Assembly (NCBI RefSeq): GCF_018141445.1
Contig: NZ_CP058649.1
Location: 1,755,001-1,819,000 of the forward strand
Length of the DNA: 64,000 nt
Direction of reading: 5' to 3'
Origin: Vallitalea pronyensis
GTDB taxonomy: Bacteria; Bacillota; Clostridia; Lachnospirales; Vallitaleaceae
Part shown: piece by piece, positions 1 through 8,781 of the stretch
Position numbering within the stretch: the stretch's first letter is position 1
Layout of the letters: every line of letters begins with the position of its first letter
Program-made: the position numbers and the translations under genes
The notes under the pieces: generated by a model
What the model saw: the letters and a program-made list of their open reading frames with translations, nothing else
Database searches by the model: none
Told to the model about the DNA's origin: nothing

Positions 1-1073
1 CAAAGGGCAGTCAAACAAAAATCTGTTTCCGAAACAAATTTGCCTTTTGGGCATCGGATTGTTACATTGAAAGATGGCGGCCGCTTTTTAATGGAAAGTA
101 TAAAGATGTGATTATTCCATCCATGGAGGAAACGACCTGCCGTACCCAGGAGATGAGTTTAGCTGGTAGAGTGGGGTTATGGTTGACGGATCGGGTGGAA
201 GATTGGAGTGGCAGAACGGTAGAAGATAATGCTGTTCACAACAGACAATTTCATTGGGCAACACAAGTTCAAAAAAATGCTTGGATACGCAACATGGTGT
301 ACAATTTTTCATTGGGGTCAACCTACATGAATCCAAAAGGAGAACCAGAAGGTGACCCATGTGCAATGGTCTATAAGATGATAGATAAGGGCTTGTTGCT
401 TGTACCGGAAAAAGAGGACATACTATCCATAACCGATGTGGCTTTAGCCATGCGGGAACCTGACCCAACATTTTTTGAACACAGTGTAACCCATGCAAAG
501 ATTAATACCTATGACTCACAGAAAGTTGATAAAATGGTGTTTGACCGTTTGGATTCCTATTGGTCAGGAGCACCTGTAGAAAGCCATGATTTTTCTTCGT
601 ACGGCTATGGGATTCGTGAAAGAGCACTGAATTTTATGCCTACCACACCTTATGGATTCATGCCCATTATTCCTGATGATTTTGATATAACCAATAGTCG
701 TTTTAAGGACAAAATAACCACCGATGGAAAATATTTTTACGATGAAAATGGGCAGGCATATAAGGCGAATGTTTATAAAAGGCAAGTGGTTTCAAAATTG
801 AAAGAAGCCAGGAAAAAACTACCCTTTTATGTTGAAGGTGATGTGGCTTGGAATGTTGTTCAAGTGGATGAGACACATGCTAGAATCTATCTTATTGATT
901 CGGGTTACCTAAATCCCTCAAGAAAAAAAGCCACAGTGGTTGTAAACAGTGTAGAAGCTCTAGGTTGTCAAGATATGTTAAATGGACAAAACCTTGCTAT
1001 TGAGAATAACCGTATTCACGTCACAGTACCAGCAGGCGTATTTCGCATTATAGATGTAACGTATGAACCATAA
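1..1073 (+). CDS. C-terminal part of an unrecognised large enzyme (5' truncated)
   Basis: The reading frame is open from codon 3 of the window with no stop before 1073, so the gene begins outside the window. A GTG at 108 is not needed as a start. The visible ~356 residues are rich in Trp, Tyr and Asp. The last ~90 residues alternate short hydrophobic strands, as in the C-terminal beta-sandwich domains of many glycoside hydrolases. The gene lies 135 bp before a sulfatase, and a terminator separates them. The context suggests a polysaccharide-degrading enzyme, possibly of a carrageenase or agarase type, but I recognise no catalytic motif and do not assign a family. Confidence 0.7.
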   Translation, partial: KGSQTKICFRNKFAFWASDCYIERWRPLFNGKYKDVIIPSMEETTCRTQEMSLAGRVGLWLTDRVEDWSGRTVEDNAVHNRQFHWATQVQKNAWIRNMVYNFSLGSTYMNPKGEPEGDPCAMVYKMIDKGLLLVPEKEDILSITDVALAMREPDPTFFEHSVTHAKINTYDSQKVDKMVFDRLDSYWSGAPVESHDFSSYGYGIRERALNFMPTTPYGFMPIIPDDFDITNSRFKDKITTDGKYFYDENGQAYKANVYKRQVVSKLKEARKKLPFYVEGDVAWNVVQVDETHARIYLIDSGYLNPSRKKATVVVNSVEALGCQDMLNGQNLAIENNRIHVTVPAGVFRIIDVTYEP

Positions 1074-1113
1074 GATTAACCTATCGGACCATATTATAAA
1101 AGGATAGAATAAG

Positions 1114-1153
1114 AAGTGAGTTCTCAAAAAAGTCATAAGAGAATTCACTTTTT
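1114..1153 (+). terminator. Rho-independent terminator after the truncated first gene
   Basis: The arms 1114-1125 and 1139-1150 pair with one mismatch around a 13-nt loop and are followed by a short T-run. The hairpin lies where a longer sulfatase frame would begin, which supports the downstream start at 1209. Confidence 0.7.
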
Positions 1154-1208
1154 ATGGGTAACAATAAAGAAGATAGTAGACATAATAAGCAAGAGTAGGA
1201 TTGGAGCG

Positions 1209-2669
1209 ATGAACTTGAGAAAAAATATATTGTTTTTATTAGTGGACCAATGGCCTTCAGATGCATTTAGTCATAGGGGTGCAGCCATCAAAACACCCAA
1301 CATGGACCGTCTGACTAGTGAAAGTACAAATTTTATTAATGCATTTACCACATGCCCATTGTGTTCACCAGCAAGAAGTGTTTTATTGACAGGACGATGG
1401 AATACCCAGACTGGACTAGAGGATAACATGGGCGTCGGTTATTCCACACAAGAGCCTTTAAAACAAACAGAAGAAACTTGGGTTGATGGGGCTGTTGCAG
1501 CAGGCTATCATGTGGGGTATTACGGCAAATGGCATCTGGGACCTAATGGACCCATCATAAGAGGAGCAAAAAAACATTTTGATGACATTGAGCCTCATTC
1601 AAAACCTTATATGGTTGGTAAGAGTGATTATAATTATGAAGCATGTAAAATGAATTATAAAAAAAGAGCAGATGCATTATTAAAAAGTAACCATCACTTT
1701 TATGGGGATACGCGTATGTCCATAGAAGAAACATTGCCCTATAAGATAGCTGAAAAAGGATGTGCATTCATAAGAGAATACGCACAAGGTGATAAAGAGC
1801 AACCCTTTATGTTAACCGTATCGGTGAATGACCCTCATTTTCCACATTATCTACCCAAAGAATTCATTGATAAAATAAAAGAATTTCCTGTCACTCTACC
1901 CGAAAACCTTAGGGATGATTTTCAAGATAAACCTTGGTTCCATAACGTCCCTTGGTGGCCCAGCATGGATACTTCAACATTAACCCAAGAGGATTGGCTG
2001 GAAGTCATTCGTTATGCAGGCATGCATCGCATGTTAGTGGACCAAGCGTTAGGTAGAGTACTTAATACACTGGATGAAACAGGGCTTTCTGATGAGACCA
2101 TTGTTATCTTTACATCTGACCATGGTGATATGTGTGGTGCTCATAACCGCTTTGATAAAGGGCCTTATTATTATGATGAAGTCTTTCGAGTACCCTTAAT
2201 GATAAAAATGCCTCAGGAGAAACCTGCCATACAAAAAGGATATGTGTCCTTAATTGATCTGGGGAAAACCCTGTTTGATATGATGAATCATGAGACGAAA
2301 AAGCCCATGTTTGGCAGGAATATCATGTCTCTCATTGGAAAGGAAGAACCGCCTCATGATTGGCAGAATATGGTTTATGGCATGTATGAAAAATATAACG
2401 GTATGCGTTTTATCATTCGGGCCATTAGAAGTGAACGCTTTAAATATGTCTATAACCCTCAAGATAAAGATGAATTTTATGATTTGGATATGGACCCTTA
2501 TGAACTCCACAACAAAGCAACAGATGAAGCCTACACAGAAGAAAAAACATACCTGCAAAGACAGTTAATAGACTGGATGAAAGCCATAGATGATCCTATG
2601 TTACAGGAGACATTGCTATCAATACCCCAAGCAGGATGGATTGACGTACTGGAGAAACCAGGACCTTAA
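1209..2669 (+). CDS. S1-family sulfatase (Cys-type, formylglycine-dependent)
   Basis: 486 residues. The protein hydrolyses sulfate esters, presumably on a sulfated glycan. C52 lies in C-S-P-A-R followed by LLTG, the signature in which Cys is converted to formylglycine. The N-terminal VDQW and the later FTSDHGD segment supply metal ligands. The frame is open upstream to 1116, but that stretch overlaps a terminator. ATG 1209 has AGGA 8 nt upstream and begins at the conserved first beta strand, so I chose it. No signal peptide is visible, so it is probably cytoplasmic and acts on imported oligosaccharides. The C-terminal region has the usual FYDLDMDPYE segment of this family. The exact substrate is unknown. 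An anaerobic sulfatase-maturing enzyme is needed but is not in the window. Confidence 0.93.
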   Translation: MNLRKNILFLLVDQWPSDAFSHRGAAIKTPNMDRLTSESTNFINAFTTCPLCSPARSVLLTGRWNTQTGLEDNMGVGYSTQEPLKQTEETWVDGAVAAGYHVGYYGKWHLGPNGPIIRGAKKHFDDIEPHSKPYMVGKSDYNYEACKMNYKKRADALLKSNHHFYGDTRMSIEETLPYKIAEKGCAFIREYAQGDKEQPFMLTVSVNDPHFPHYLPKEFIDKIKEFPVTLPENLRDDFQDKPWFHNVPWWPSMDTSTLTQEDWLEVIRYAGMHRMLVDQALGRVLNTLDETGLSDETIVIFTSDHGDMCGAHNRFDKGPYYYDEVFRVPLMIKMPQEKPAIQKGYVSLIDLGKTLFDMMNHETKKPMFGRNIMSLIGKEEPPHDWQNMVYGMYEKYNGMRFIIRAIRSERFKYVYNPQDKDEFYDLDMDPYELHNKATDEAYTEEKTYLQRQLIDWMKAIDDPMLQETLLSIPQAGWIDVLEKPGP

Positions 2670-2738
2670 TTATTGTTGACAATAGACAATTGACAATATA
2701 TACTGTTGTTATAAAATATGAATTAAGGTGGCATGTTG

Positions 2739-5030
2739 ATGGATATTTATAAAGATAGCAGTAAACCCGTAAATGAAAGAGTAAATGATTTATTGTCAAA
2801 AATGACCATAAAAGAGAAAATTGGACAACTTAATCAAAAGATGCTTGGGTGGAATGCATACAAACGCGAACAAGATAACATTATCCTCACCCAAGCATTT
2901 CATAAGGAAGTTGCTTTTGGTGATGGACTAGGGGCAATATATGGTCTATTTCGTGCTGATGGGTGGAATAGCCATATTACCATGGGTATATCGCCAAAAG
3001 ATAGTGTACGGGTTGCTAATGAAATCCAACAATATGTCATTGAACATACACGATTAGGCATCCCTGTTCTTTTATCAGAAGAATGTCCACATGGGCATGA
3101 AGCTTTAGAAGCCACTACATTTCCAACAAACATCGGGATAGGTTCATCATGGAATCCTGATTTATATGAACAAGTATGTGGTGTGATGGCAAAGGAGATG
3201 CGAGCCAGAGGAGGACATCTGGGTTTAATCTCAACACTGGACATTGCAACAGACCCCAGATGGGGTCGTACAGAAGAGTGTTATGGTGAAGACCCTTATT
3301 TGGCCAGTTGCTTCTGTGAAAGTGCTGTAAAAGGACTCCAGGGCACTGAAAGTGATGGGTTAAGAAATCATGATAAAGTGATCGCTGTTGTCAAACATTT
3401 TTGTGCACAAGGTGCTACCATTGGAGGGCACAACGGTAAATCCACCAACATTGGTCAACGGGAGTTACATGAAATACATCTGCTAGGTATGCAAAAAGCA
3501 GCAAAGGCTGGAGCACTAGGATGCATGGCTGCTTACAATGATATTGATGGGGTGCCCTGTCATATTAATAAACACCTGCTGACGACTATTCTTCGAGAGT
3601 CCATGGGATTTGAAGGTTTTGTCATGTCCGATGGTTTGGGCGTTGATAGGCTCTTAACCATTACAGGGGATTATGAACAATCAGGTGCTTATGCATTAAA
3701 AGCTGGTGTAGACCTTAATCTATGGAATGAATCCTTTCTTGTACTTGAGTCTGCCATCCATAGTGGCCATTTGACAGAAAAGGATTTAGATGTGGCAGTT
3801 GCTCGCATACTGGCAGTAAAATTCAAGTTAGGCTTATTTGAAAAACCCTATATGGATGAACACCTTGTGGATGCTGTGATCGGTTCAGAAGCATCCAAAG
3901 ACATGGCACTAAGTATAGCAAGAGAAGTACCTGTATTGCTAAAAAATGATCACATACTGCCTTTTGATGAGCATATCAAGCAGATTGCTGTAATCGGTCC
4001 CAACAGCCATCATGTCTATAATAGCTTAGGCGATTATACCCAGTGGCAAGAAGAGGGAAAAGTCACTACAATATTAGAGGGTATAATCACCCATGCACCA
4101 AAAGATGTATCCGTTAAGTATGCCCATGGTTGTTCTGTTCGTGGGATGGATAAAAGTGAATTTGATGCAGCAATCCAGGTGGCAAAAAATGCCGATGTCA
4201 TTGTTTTAGTTCTTGGTGGCAGCAGTACGAGAGAAGCCAACATGACCTTTGAAGATAATGGAGCATTATTTATGGATGCATTTACCACAGAGATTGATTG
4301 TGGGGAAGCGGTGGATTTGGCAGATTTATCATTAGGCGGTGTCCAACAAGACCTTGCCATAGCATTAAAGGTCCTTCATAAACCATTGGTTACCATATTG
4401 ATACAAGGACGCCCCCATGCCATTCCTTGGTTTGCACAGCATTCAGATGCGATTTTGTGCGGTTGGTATCCGGGTGAAAAAGGCGGCGAAGCCATTGGTG
4501 AGATGCTTTTTGGCAAGGTTGTGCCAAGTGGAAAATTATCCATCAGTATGCCCGTATCATCGGCTCAATTACCTGTTTATTATAATCGCAAAGATGAAAC
4601 CCCTTATGTGGATCTGCAAGCTAAGCCTTTATATCCATTTGGTTATGGACTCAGTTATACACGTTTTGTCTATCAGCATTTTTCGCTCAATCACAAGTCT
4701 TTATCACAGCATGCCTTAGAACAAGGCGAAAGATTTAACCTAAGTTTTCACATAAGGAATGATGGTGACTATGATGCTAAGGAGATTGCTCAGCTCTATA
4801 TATACGATATGGAATCCTGTATTACAAGGCGAATTAAGGAATTAAGAGATTTTAAGAAGATACATATTCCTCAAAACACATCTGTTCAAGTAACGTTGAG
4901 TGTGGGCATAGAAGAATTGTCTATTTACAATTATGACATGGATTTTGTCTTAGAACCGGGTCAGGTGAAATTAATGGTTGGTTGTAACAGTGACTGTATG
5001 TATCATGAGGAAATCGTAACGATTTGTTAA
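2739..5030 (+). CDS. Glycoside hydrolase family 3 (beta-glucosidase/beta-xylosidase-like)
   Basis: 763 residues. It is an exo-acting glycosidase with three domains: an N-terminal barrel, an alpha/beta sandwich (KNDHILPF at its start) and a C-terminal fibronectin-III-like domain. The nucleophile is D298 in FVMSDG. The substrate-binding segment VKHFCAQGATIGGHN and the ATDPRWGRTEE segment are typical of the family. ATG 2739 was preferred to ATG 2733 because AAGGTGG at 2725-2731 sits 7 nt before it. There is no signal peptide, so it probably acts inside the cell on imported oligosaccharides. It lies 69 bp after the sulfatase and is probably co-transcribed. Sugar specificity (glucose, xylose or galactose) cannot be read from the sequence. 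Confidence 0.93.
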   Translation: MDIYKDSSKPVNERVNDLLSKMTIKEKIGQLNQKMLGWNAYKREQDNIILTQAFHKEVAFGDGLGAIYGLFRADGWNSHITMGISPKDSVRVANEIQQYVIEHTRLGIPVLLSEECPHGHEALEATTFPTNIGIGSSWNPDLYEQVCGVMAKEMRARGGHLGLISTLDIATDPRWGRTEECYGEDPYLASCFCESAVKGLQGTESDGLRNHDKVIAVVKHFCAQGATIGGHNGKSTNIGQRELHEIHLLGMQKAAKAGALGCMAAYNDIDGVPCHINKHLLTTILRESMGFEGFVMSDGLGVDRLLTITGDYEQSGAYALKAGVDLNLWNESFLVLESAIHSGHLTEKDLDVAVARILAVKFKLGLFEKPYMDEHLVDAVIGSEASKDMALSIAREVPVLLKNDHILPFDEHIKQIAVIGPNSHHVYNSLGDYTQWQEEGKVTTILEGIITHAPKDVSVKYAHGCSVRGMDKSEFDAAIQVAKNADVIVLVLGGSSTREANMTFEDNGALFMDAFTTEIDCGEAVDLADLSLGGVQQDLAIALKVLHKPLVTILIQGRPHAIPWFAQHSDAILCGWYPGEKGGEAIGEMLFGKVVPSGKLSISMPVSSAQLPVYYNRKDETPYVDLQAKPLYPFGYGLSYTRFVYQHFSLNHKSLSQHALEQGERFNLSFHIRNDGDYDAKEIAQLYIYDMESCITRRIKELRDFKKIHIPQNTSVQVTLSVGIEELSIYNYDMDFVLEPGQVKLMVGCNSDCMYHEEIVTIC

Positions 5031-5062
5031 CACATTAGAAAGTATATATAACTGTTATAAGG

Positions 5063-5104
5063 AAAGAGGCTGTTAGAAATGTAAAATTTCATAGTCTCTT
5101 TTTT
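5063..5104 (+). terminator. Terminator after GH3
   Basis: An imperfect hairpin, AAAGAG...CTCTTT with an inner GAAAT/ATTTC pair, is followed by six T. It ends the sulfatase-GH3 unit. Confidence 0.7.
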
Positions 5105-5228
5105 CATGTCTTTTTCATTAGGATAACCTTGGAACAGAGTACCATCATACATCACTGTTAGACCATGTGGGTAGATTTTTAATAACGGACCTCTTATGGT
5201 CGATTATGTCCCTTTCATGGATATATCG

Positions 5229-5256
5229 TTACATGTATCCATTACTTTGATATACT
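5229..5256 (+). promoter_or_regulatory. Likely sigma-A promoter for the CN-hydrolase operon
   Basis: TTACAT, a 16-nt spacer and TATACT lie 37 bp before the start of the next gene, after the GH3 terminator. Confidence 0.5.
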
Positions 5257-5292
5257 TTCTTTAACGTTTTAAATGGATTAAGAAAGGATACA

Positions 5293-6777
5293 ATGATGAA
5301 CGATAAAATGATAAACAACATTAAAACCATCTTATTACTTTTGTTATCATCACTCTTACTCATTCTTAGTAATGGTCACTATATTCAAGCTTATGCGGCT
5401 TGGCTATTTCCTCTAGGATTTTTAATGGCTACGCATCCCATAGGGCTCAAAAAAAGTGTACTTGTATTATGCATCATTTGTGGTGTTGCATTTCAAATTT
5501 CTTTTTTATATTTTTCGTCTCGCTCCCCTGGAAACTTTATGTTCTACATACCTTTTTTTATGGGGCTTGTGATGGTCATACCTTTTTGGGCTCAAAAACT
5601 TGCCTTTCATAAGAGTAAACACTTTATAGCAACACTGATATTTCCTGCCTCTTTAGCTCTATATGAGTTCGCCATCTCATACCTTAGCCCAAATGGCACA
5701 TTCGGTATTCTTGGTTACTCTCAGCACGATTTTCTGCCCATGATACAATGGGTATCGGTGATTGGTGTTGTTGGCATCACATTCGTTGTAACTTGGACAT
5801 CAACAGTTGTTTACTGGGTCATTTTCATTAATCATGAAAAGAAGGGAAGGCGATATGCAGCTATACTGGGTGTATGTCTTCTGGGGATGTTGATGTTGGG
5901 AACGTATCGATTAGAGATGGAGCAAGATGCTGCCACGGTTCAAGTATCTGGTATTCATGTCTATGATTTGCGTCAGGATGAAACCGGTGATATGCTAGCA
6001 CTTATGGATACAGATGAAGAAAGATTCAGAGAAGAAACCACCAAGCTTGCAAATCTATTGGTAGCTCAAACAATCGAGGAAGCCAAAATGGGATCAAAAA
6101 TCATCGTACATGCGGAAGTATCCCCCTATATACATTATCAGGATATCGCTGCCTATATAGATGCTCTCAAAAAAGCAGCTAAGGATTATGGGGTATATAT
6201 TGTTTCATGCCCTTATGTGGATTATCCAGAGGGTAAACGTGATGAAAATTTCTTACATGTCATAAATCCAGATGGAGAGCTTGTCATAACCCATTATAAA
6301 TACGGAGGCAATATTTTTGAAGGTACAGTTAAGGGTGATGAAGTGATTCAATATGTGGATACCCCATATGGTCGTCTATCAGGGATTATTTGTTGGGATA
6401 AAGATTTTCCTCACACCATTCGTCAAGTTGGTGAAAAAAACATTGATATTCTGTTTATACCATCCGCAGATTGGAAGCAGATAACACCTTATCATAGTAT
6501 TGTTGGTAAGATAAGAGGTATTGAAAATGGGGTGAATACGGTCACACAAACCATTAATGGCACATCCATGATTGCAGATACTCATGGTCAAGTTCTGCAG
6601 CAAATGAATCATTTTACCAGCGACAACTGGGTTATGCGAGGGCAAGTACCCATGAAAGGTAAGAAGACTATTTATCATGTAGTGGGTAAATACTTGCTCT
6701 TATGTGATATAATCATATTAATGTTTGTGGTATTATCGATCTTGTTTAGAAATAAAAAAAATAGTAGCCAGACTTAG
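5293..6777 (+). CDS. Membrane carbon-nitrogen hydrolase, apolipoprotein N-acyltransferase-like
   Basis: 494 residues. About six hydrophobic segments occupy residues 10-215, followed by an extracytoplasmic nitrilase-fold domain and a final membrane segment near 470-488. The Glu-Lys-Cys triad is present: E275 (VHAEVSP), K336 (HYKYGG) and C367 (IICWD). This order and architecture match Lnt, which N-acylates the lipoprotein cysteine. Low-GC Gram-positives do not have the classical Gram-negative pathway, so the substrate may be lipoproteins or another amide/thioester. AAAGGA supports either of the tandem ATG codons at 5293/5296. It is followed after 10 nt by a LytTR regulator, which suggests regulated expression. 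The fold call is firm; the function is inferred. Confidence 0.8.
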   Translation: MMNDKMINNIKTILLLLLSSLLLILSNGHYIQAYAAWLFPLGFLMATHPIGLKKSVLVLCIICGVAFQISFLYFSSRSPGNFMFYIPFFMGLVMVIPFWAQKLAFHKSKHFIATLIFPASLALYEFAISYLSPNGTFGILGYSQHDFLPMIQWVSVIGVVGITFVVTWTSTVVYWVIFINHEKKGRRYAAILGVCLLGMLMLGTYRLEMEQDAATVQVSGIHVYDLRQDETGDMLALMDTDEERFREETTKLANLLVAQTIEEAKMGSKIIVHAEVSPYIHYQDIAAYIDALKKAAKDYGVYIVSCPYVDYPEGKRDENFLHVINPDGELVITHYKYGGNIFEGTVKGDEVIQYVDTPYGRLSGIICWDKDFPHTIRQVGEKNIDILFIPSADWKQITPYHSIVGKIRGIENGVNTVTQTINGTSMIADTHGQVLQQMNHFTSDNWVMRGQVPMKGKKTIYHVVGKYLLLCDIIILMFVVLSILFRNKKNSSQT

Positions 6778-6787
6778 GAGAAGTAGG

Positions 6788-7327
6788 ATGAAGCTTAGTT
6801 TAATCTGCGAAAAAGACATACGCAAACGTATTGTAGACCAATTTGATGACCTGGGTATCTTTTTCTTTCAAGATGCAGACCTCTATTTGGTACAAGAGGG
6901 TCTGGAAGAAGCGTATATGCCTTGTGTTGTTTTTCAAAAAAGTAATATTGAGGGATTGATTGCGTTGGTTAAAAATATACTGCCCCCTACCAATGGTCAT
7001 AAATTAATTGGTCTCTTAAATGAGGAATACTGTATGATTGCTTTTGAGGATATCCTCTACATAGAAGCTTATGATGCCAAAGTGTATTGTCATACAGTCA
7101 GTGATACCTTCCAATTGCGTAATACCCTCTATAAATTAGAAGCAACGCTGCCAAGAGAAGACTTTATTCGGATTAGTAAGTCATTTATTGTTAACATTAA
7201 CAACGTGACGAAAATTATTCCCTGGTTTAATCGCAGGTTACTCATAAAATTCGTAGATTCTAACAAAGAAGTGGAAGTATCCAAAAACTACGTCAGCAAA
7301 TTCAAGCAATTTTTAGGGATTAGGTGA
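6788..7327 (+). CDS. LytTR-domain transcriptional regulator
   Basis: 179 residues. The N-terminal ~70 residues are not a canonical receiver domain: there is no conserved phospho-Asp pocket. Residues ~75-178 form the LytTR DNA-binding domain (LYIEAYDAKVYCHT, then FIRISKSFIVNINNV). ATG 6788 has AGGAG 7 nt upstream; a longer frame to 6725 runs inside the previous gene. It overlaps neither neighbour and lies between the CN-hydrolase and a small membrane protein. LytTR regulators of this short type are often paired with a small membrane protein that inhibits them, which fits the next gene. Confidence 0.9.
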   Translation: MKLSLICEKDIRKRIVDQFDDLGIFFFQDADLYLVQEGLEEAYMPCVVFQKSNIEGLIALVKNILPPTNGHKLIGLLNEEYCMIAFEDILYIEAYDAKVYCHTVSDTFQLRNTLYKLEATLPREDFIRISKSFIVNINNVTKIIPWFNRRLLIKFVDSNKEVEVSKNYVSKFKQFLGIR

Positions 7328-7331
7328 TAAC

Positions 7332-7754
7332 ATGAAAAAATACTATGCGCAAGTCATCATTGGGTCTTTTTTAATCGGTTTAATTGTTCGATTAGTGAAT
7401 CAATGGTTAATGGGACTACCTATAGAGATTACATTTGATAGCTCGATTAATTCAGTCTTTATCGGCGTTTTTTCAGGCATTGCTACCATGTACATTTATA
7501 CACGATTCTTAATAAGTTCAAAGTGGAGCCGCCTGCTAAAGTTTTTGGTAAGTTATGGTGTAATCATCCTTATCTATTTCATCATCAATGTTTTATATGA
7601 AGGGATTACGTATTTAGTAGATCCACATGCCTATCTCATAGCAGCTGTTATTGTGATTCTGGCAACGCCTATTATACTGGCTATAGAGAAGAATACAAGA
7701 ATTTTTAACGAGGGACTTGAACGGGTTAAGTTAAAAAATCGCATGAGAAAATAG
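7332..7754 (+). CDS. Small four-helix membrane protein paired with LytTR (DUF3021-like)
   Basis: 140 residues with four hydrophobic helices (about 7-25, 40-60, 70-95, 102-122) and a basic C-terminal tail. It starts 4 nt after the LytTR stop, so the two are translationally coupled. Size, topology and position match the DUF3021 proteins that accompany LytTR regulators in Firmicutes and are thought to sequester them at the membrane. The family assignment rests on topology and context, not on a recognised motif. Confidence 0.7.
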   Translation: MKKYYAQVIIGSFLIGLIVRLVNQWLMGLPIEITFDSSINSVFIGVFSGIATMYIYTRFLISSKWSRLLKFLVSYGVIILIYFIINVLYEGITYLVDPHAYLIAAVIVILATPIILAIEKNTRIFNEGLERVKLKNRMRK

Positions 7755-7766
7755 GACCAATTTCGA

Positions 7767-7801
7767 AAAAAGACTTTCAAACGAAAACTTGAAAGTCTTT
7801 T
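7767..7801. terminator. Bidirectional terminator between convergent genes
   Basis: A perfect 13-bp stem (AAAAGACTTTCAA and its complement) encloses an 8-nt loop. A-runs and T-runs on either side allow it to stop transcription from both the membrane-protein gene and the convergent AraC gene, whose stop codon it overlaps. Confidence 0.85.
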
Positions 7802-8590
7802 AATGTTGTCCATTTTCATACTTAGCTTTTAGTCGGTACTCAGTCGGTGTTAATCCAATTCTATTTTTGAACAAACGGGAAAAATACATGTTGTTATCAA
7901 AACCTGACTGAATAGCAATGGCGTTTACTTTATAATTGGTTGTGGTAAGAAGTGTCTGGGCTTTATCCAGGCGTTTTTTAATAATGTATTGATTAGGTGA
8001 CATGTGAAAGGTTTTTGAAAATAGGTTGGAGAAATATACAGGATTCAAATCCATAATTTTTGCTAGGACAGCATTGCTTAATTTGGTATCTAGGTGATAA
8101 TCAATGTAATTGAGTACCGTTTCAAATCGTAGCAAATCATGGGAAGGTTTTTTACAATGTTCAAAAAAAGGGGCAAGTAACTGGTAGATCGAACTATAAG
8201 TGAGCATAACAGAATAGGGTGTATCCCGTTTAAAATGTGTCTGTAGTGTATTAAATATACCCACAAAGTCGGCGAGGGCCTCTACTTGGATAGCTGGTTG
8301 ATAGGTGGTAAAAATATCAAGAATATCATGATGATGCAAACGAAAATGGATGAAGTAATGGGATAAGAAATTTTCGCAAAGGGTTTCAACCATACTGAAC
8401 GCTGGCAATAAATACATGTAGCCTGGTTGAAGCAAAAGTTTAGTATGATTAAGTGTGAGGGTGGCTTCCCCATCAAATACATAGTAGATGCGATGATGAG
8501 GGTAGGGAAAGCGCTTTTTTGACCATTCCGATGAAACAGTTCCCATATTCACCACATCAATGTGAACCTTTATGTTATTCAAAAAACTCA
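7800..8590 (-). CDS. AraC-family transcriptional regulator
   Basis: 263 residues. The N-terminal ~140 residues form a cupin-like sugar-sensing domain (MYLLPAFSMVE region). The last ~100 residues carry two helix-turn-helix motifs, ending with the AraC signature AIQSGFDNNMYFSRLFK. ATG at 8590 has GAGGTG 5 nt upstream; an upstream TTG at 8603 would overlap that site. It is divergent from the sulfatase at 8782, with 191 bp between, so it probably activates the sulfatase pair in response to a sugar. Confidence 0.93.
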
Positions 8591-8781
8591 TAGTACACCT
8601 CAATCTGTGATTTGTGCAATGATTTATGTGAATTATTCATTGATATATTTATACTGTTTAATTTATCATATATTTATGAAGGAATCAACGTTGATTTTTA
8701 CTGTCGCTTATAAAGCCCATAAGTTGAGCCTAGGGCATAACGAAGGTATATCAACATGTTCACCGAAAGGATAGAAATATA

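Noticed and set aside
1116..1208. Longer N terminus of the first sulfatase
   Set aside because: It overlaps a terminator, has no ribosome site, and the family begins at the strand after ATG 1209.
8506..8520. GGAAAGCGCTTTTTT resembling a catabolite-responsive element
   Set aside because: It lies within the AraC coding sequence and only half matches; without other sites it is not convincing.
8562..8774. Open frame of 70 codons between the AraC gene and the sulfatase
   Set aside because: No ribosome site and it overlaps the start of the AraC gene and its promoter area.
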